Source: Bacillota bacterium (lineage in GTDB: Bacteria > Bacillota_I > Bacilli_A > RFN20 > CAG-826). From it: DNA of 6,708 nt. Shown here piece after piece: positions 5,360-6,708 of the stretch; position 1 is the first letter of the stretch; the number at the start of each line of letters is the position of its first letter. Under the pieces are notes generated by a model, which saw only the letters and a list, made by a program, of their open reading frames with translations, was not told the DNA's origin and made no database searches. The DNA lies in NCBI GenBank assembly GCA_030831415.1, contig JAURLC010000071.1:1-6708 (forward strand). Direction: 5' to 3'. A program made the position numbers and the translations under genes.

Positions 5360-6708
5360 AAGACACTACCCGTTATATATTTCATTTTGTATTAACCCAT
5401 CAATGGAAAGAATTTTCCTCTCTTAAGTATGAAGATGCAGATTTAATGGGGAAACATATTATGGTGTTTTTACATGACCATAAATTCATTCAAAATCTCG
5501 AGAGTGTTCCGCTTCATACCATGCAAGCGGATCGACTTTCGATGAAACAGTTTTATTTAAAGAATGCGTGGTACAACGATGAGGCGTACATATTAGTCAT
5601 GTTATTACTCCGTTTGGGAGCCAAAGGAATGGAACCTTATTCAGGCATCACCTATTCCAAATATCATGCATACGTACCCAATTCAATCGCAGACGTATAT
5701 TTGACCCAACCGAAAATCAAAGGGTATTTAGATTCGATTAAAGATGATAAGTATAAGTATCCGTTTTTAGATTTACTCAAAGGGATGTATTACGTCTACT
5801 TAAAAGAATCAGGAAAAGCAAAAAGTCATCTTAAAAACATGGTCGATACCGAACGAAAAAAAATCGCGATTTATTTACAATATGTGAATGCAAAACAAAC
5901 TAATGATGTGATTGCGATGAAAGAAAACCTTGAGACTTTACGTCAAGAACAATCATTTCCATTTGATATCCGAGAATTTATCCAAGACAACATTCAATAT
6001 GTTGCAAGCCTAGAAAACATTGATTTTTTTAAAGATATTAAGTCAATCTCCACACAAGATAAAATCCGTGAATATATTGAGCGTATTTTTGACGCATCCC
6101 TTTGGAAAAAAGTGGACGCTCGAACAAAAGCAATGGTCCAAAATGCCTTTTATTTAACCTCAAAATTAAGCCGACTCCTCGAGGATGAATCGGGACCCAT
6201 TGTGGATTATTCTCCCTTTGCGTTACCGTTTGTAAAAGCGTATGAATACGAATGTTATAAATTGTTTTTTAAAGGGTATATCCATTATTTAAAAAAAGAA
6301 AATATTAGTCCTAAACAAGCGATCCCTCCACATGCCTATAAAAAAAGATATGCCTCTATTGTTAATCAAGAAGAACACGTGTGGACGTATCAACCTATTT
6401 CCCCGGAAAATTTTACACTAGGAAATATTACCTACATTGTCGATATTAATCATTCCTTAGCAAAGAAGGCACAGGGTTCCATCGATCCTTCCGCATTAAC
6501 TATCGCACCGTACTTTGAACAATACTGGATTCGTATCACCCGAAAACTAGATATGGTGGAAAAAGGTAGAGGGAAAGTCATTCAACTTGCGGCGAATGCC
6601 TATGAAATTTCTAAATTAAGGAATAAAATGACTCATGCAGAGATGTTAAGTTTCGAAGAATTTAAACGCATTGTGGATTTAATTTTAACAAGTCGCCATC
6701 TCATTGAG
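5356..6708 (+). CDS. large helical protein with C-terminal HEPN-like domain (3' end outside window)
   Basis: The frame is open for 451 codons from ATG 5356 to the window end without a stop. An in-frame TAA at 5338-5340 and no GTG/TTG after it make this the furthest upstream start. There is no signal peptide or membrane segment. Residues 1-250 look alpha-helical and are not recognised; a repeat (TPR-like) scaffold is possible. The C-terminal part (about 290-451) resembles HEPN domains seen at the end of large bacterial proteins: an acidic helix (VKAYEYECYKLFF, 293-305), an LGN turn (356-358), and the helix-turn ISKLRNKMTHAEM with R422-x4-H427, matching the HEPN Rx4-6H motif of many RNases. Whether it cuts RNA is unproven, since non-catalytic HEPN domains also exist. 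It follows rmuC by 38 nt, lacks an SD and probably depends on coupling through the short ATGA-overlapping mini-ORF. Abi-type or stress-response RNase is an inference. Confidence 0.75.
   Translation, partial: MKDTTRYIFHFVLTHQWKEFSSLKYEDADLMGKHIMVFLHDHKFIQNLESVPLHTMQADRLSMKQFYLKNAWYNDEAYILVMLLLRLGAKGMEPYSGITYSKYHAYVPNSIADVYLTQPKIKGYLDSIKDDKYKYPFLDLLKGMYYVYLKESGKAKSHLKNMVDTERKKIAIYLQYVNAKQTNDVIAMKENLETLRQEQSFPFDIREFIQDNIQYVASLENIDFFKDIKSISTQDKIREYIERIFDASLWKKVDARTKAMVQNAFYLTSKLSRLLEDESGPIVDYSPFALPFVKAYEYECYKLFFKGYIHYLKKENISPKQAIPPHAYKKRYASIVNQEEHVWTYQPISPENFTLGNITYIVDINHSLAKKAQGSIDPSALTIAPYFEQYWIRITRKLDMVEKGRGKVIQLAANAYEISKLRNKMTHAEMLSFEEFKRIVDLILTSRHLIE

Overview
The window looks like chromosomal DNA from a low-GC Gram-positive bacterium (Bacillota or a related free-living Mollicutes-type lineage). 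Several things suggest this: AT-rich sequence, strong AGGAGG-type ribosome binding sites, U-tract hairpin terminators, and a lipobox lipoprotein of the CotH family. TGA is used as a stop (end of the TnsA-like gene) and tryptophan is TGG, so the Mycoplasma UGA=Trp code is excluded. I cannot name the genus.

Layout. The left edge (1-106) holds only the possible last codons of an upstream gene and a strong terminator. Positions 145-621 carry the 3' two thirds of an aquaporin gene whose 5' end, including TM1 and the first NPA motif, is missing. A neat SD+ATG at its left end is an accident of the old coding sequence, so I call it a pseudogene. A bidirectional terminator (626-659) separates it from a minus-strand block read right to left: a CsoR-type copper-sensing repressor (4004-3729), a CotH-family lipoprotein (3725-2223), a solitary TnsA-like PD-(D/E)XK endonuclease with its own palindrome-rich promoter region (2094-1393), and a small von Willebrand A protein with an intact MIDAS (1333-677).

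Divergent from csoR, the plus strand carries rmuC (4094-5317). Its ATG lies about where transcription should start from a TATAAT box, so the mRNA may be leaderless. A 13-codon mini-ORF follows and overlaps by ATGA the start of a large alpha-helical protein (5356 to beyond the window end). That protein's C-terminal region carries an R-x4-H motif in a HEPN-like setting.

How the genes may work together. csoR and cotH are 3 nt apart, and a hairpin covers the cotH start, so they are probably translationally coupled, although no copper exporter is visible. rmuC and the HEPN-like gene form a probable operon pairing a predicted DNA-processing protein with a predicted RNA-binding or RNA-cleaving domain. 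That pair, and the separately regulated stand-alone TnsA-like nuclease followed by the vWA protein, are the best candidates here for undescribed systems. Both links are inferred from gene order only.
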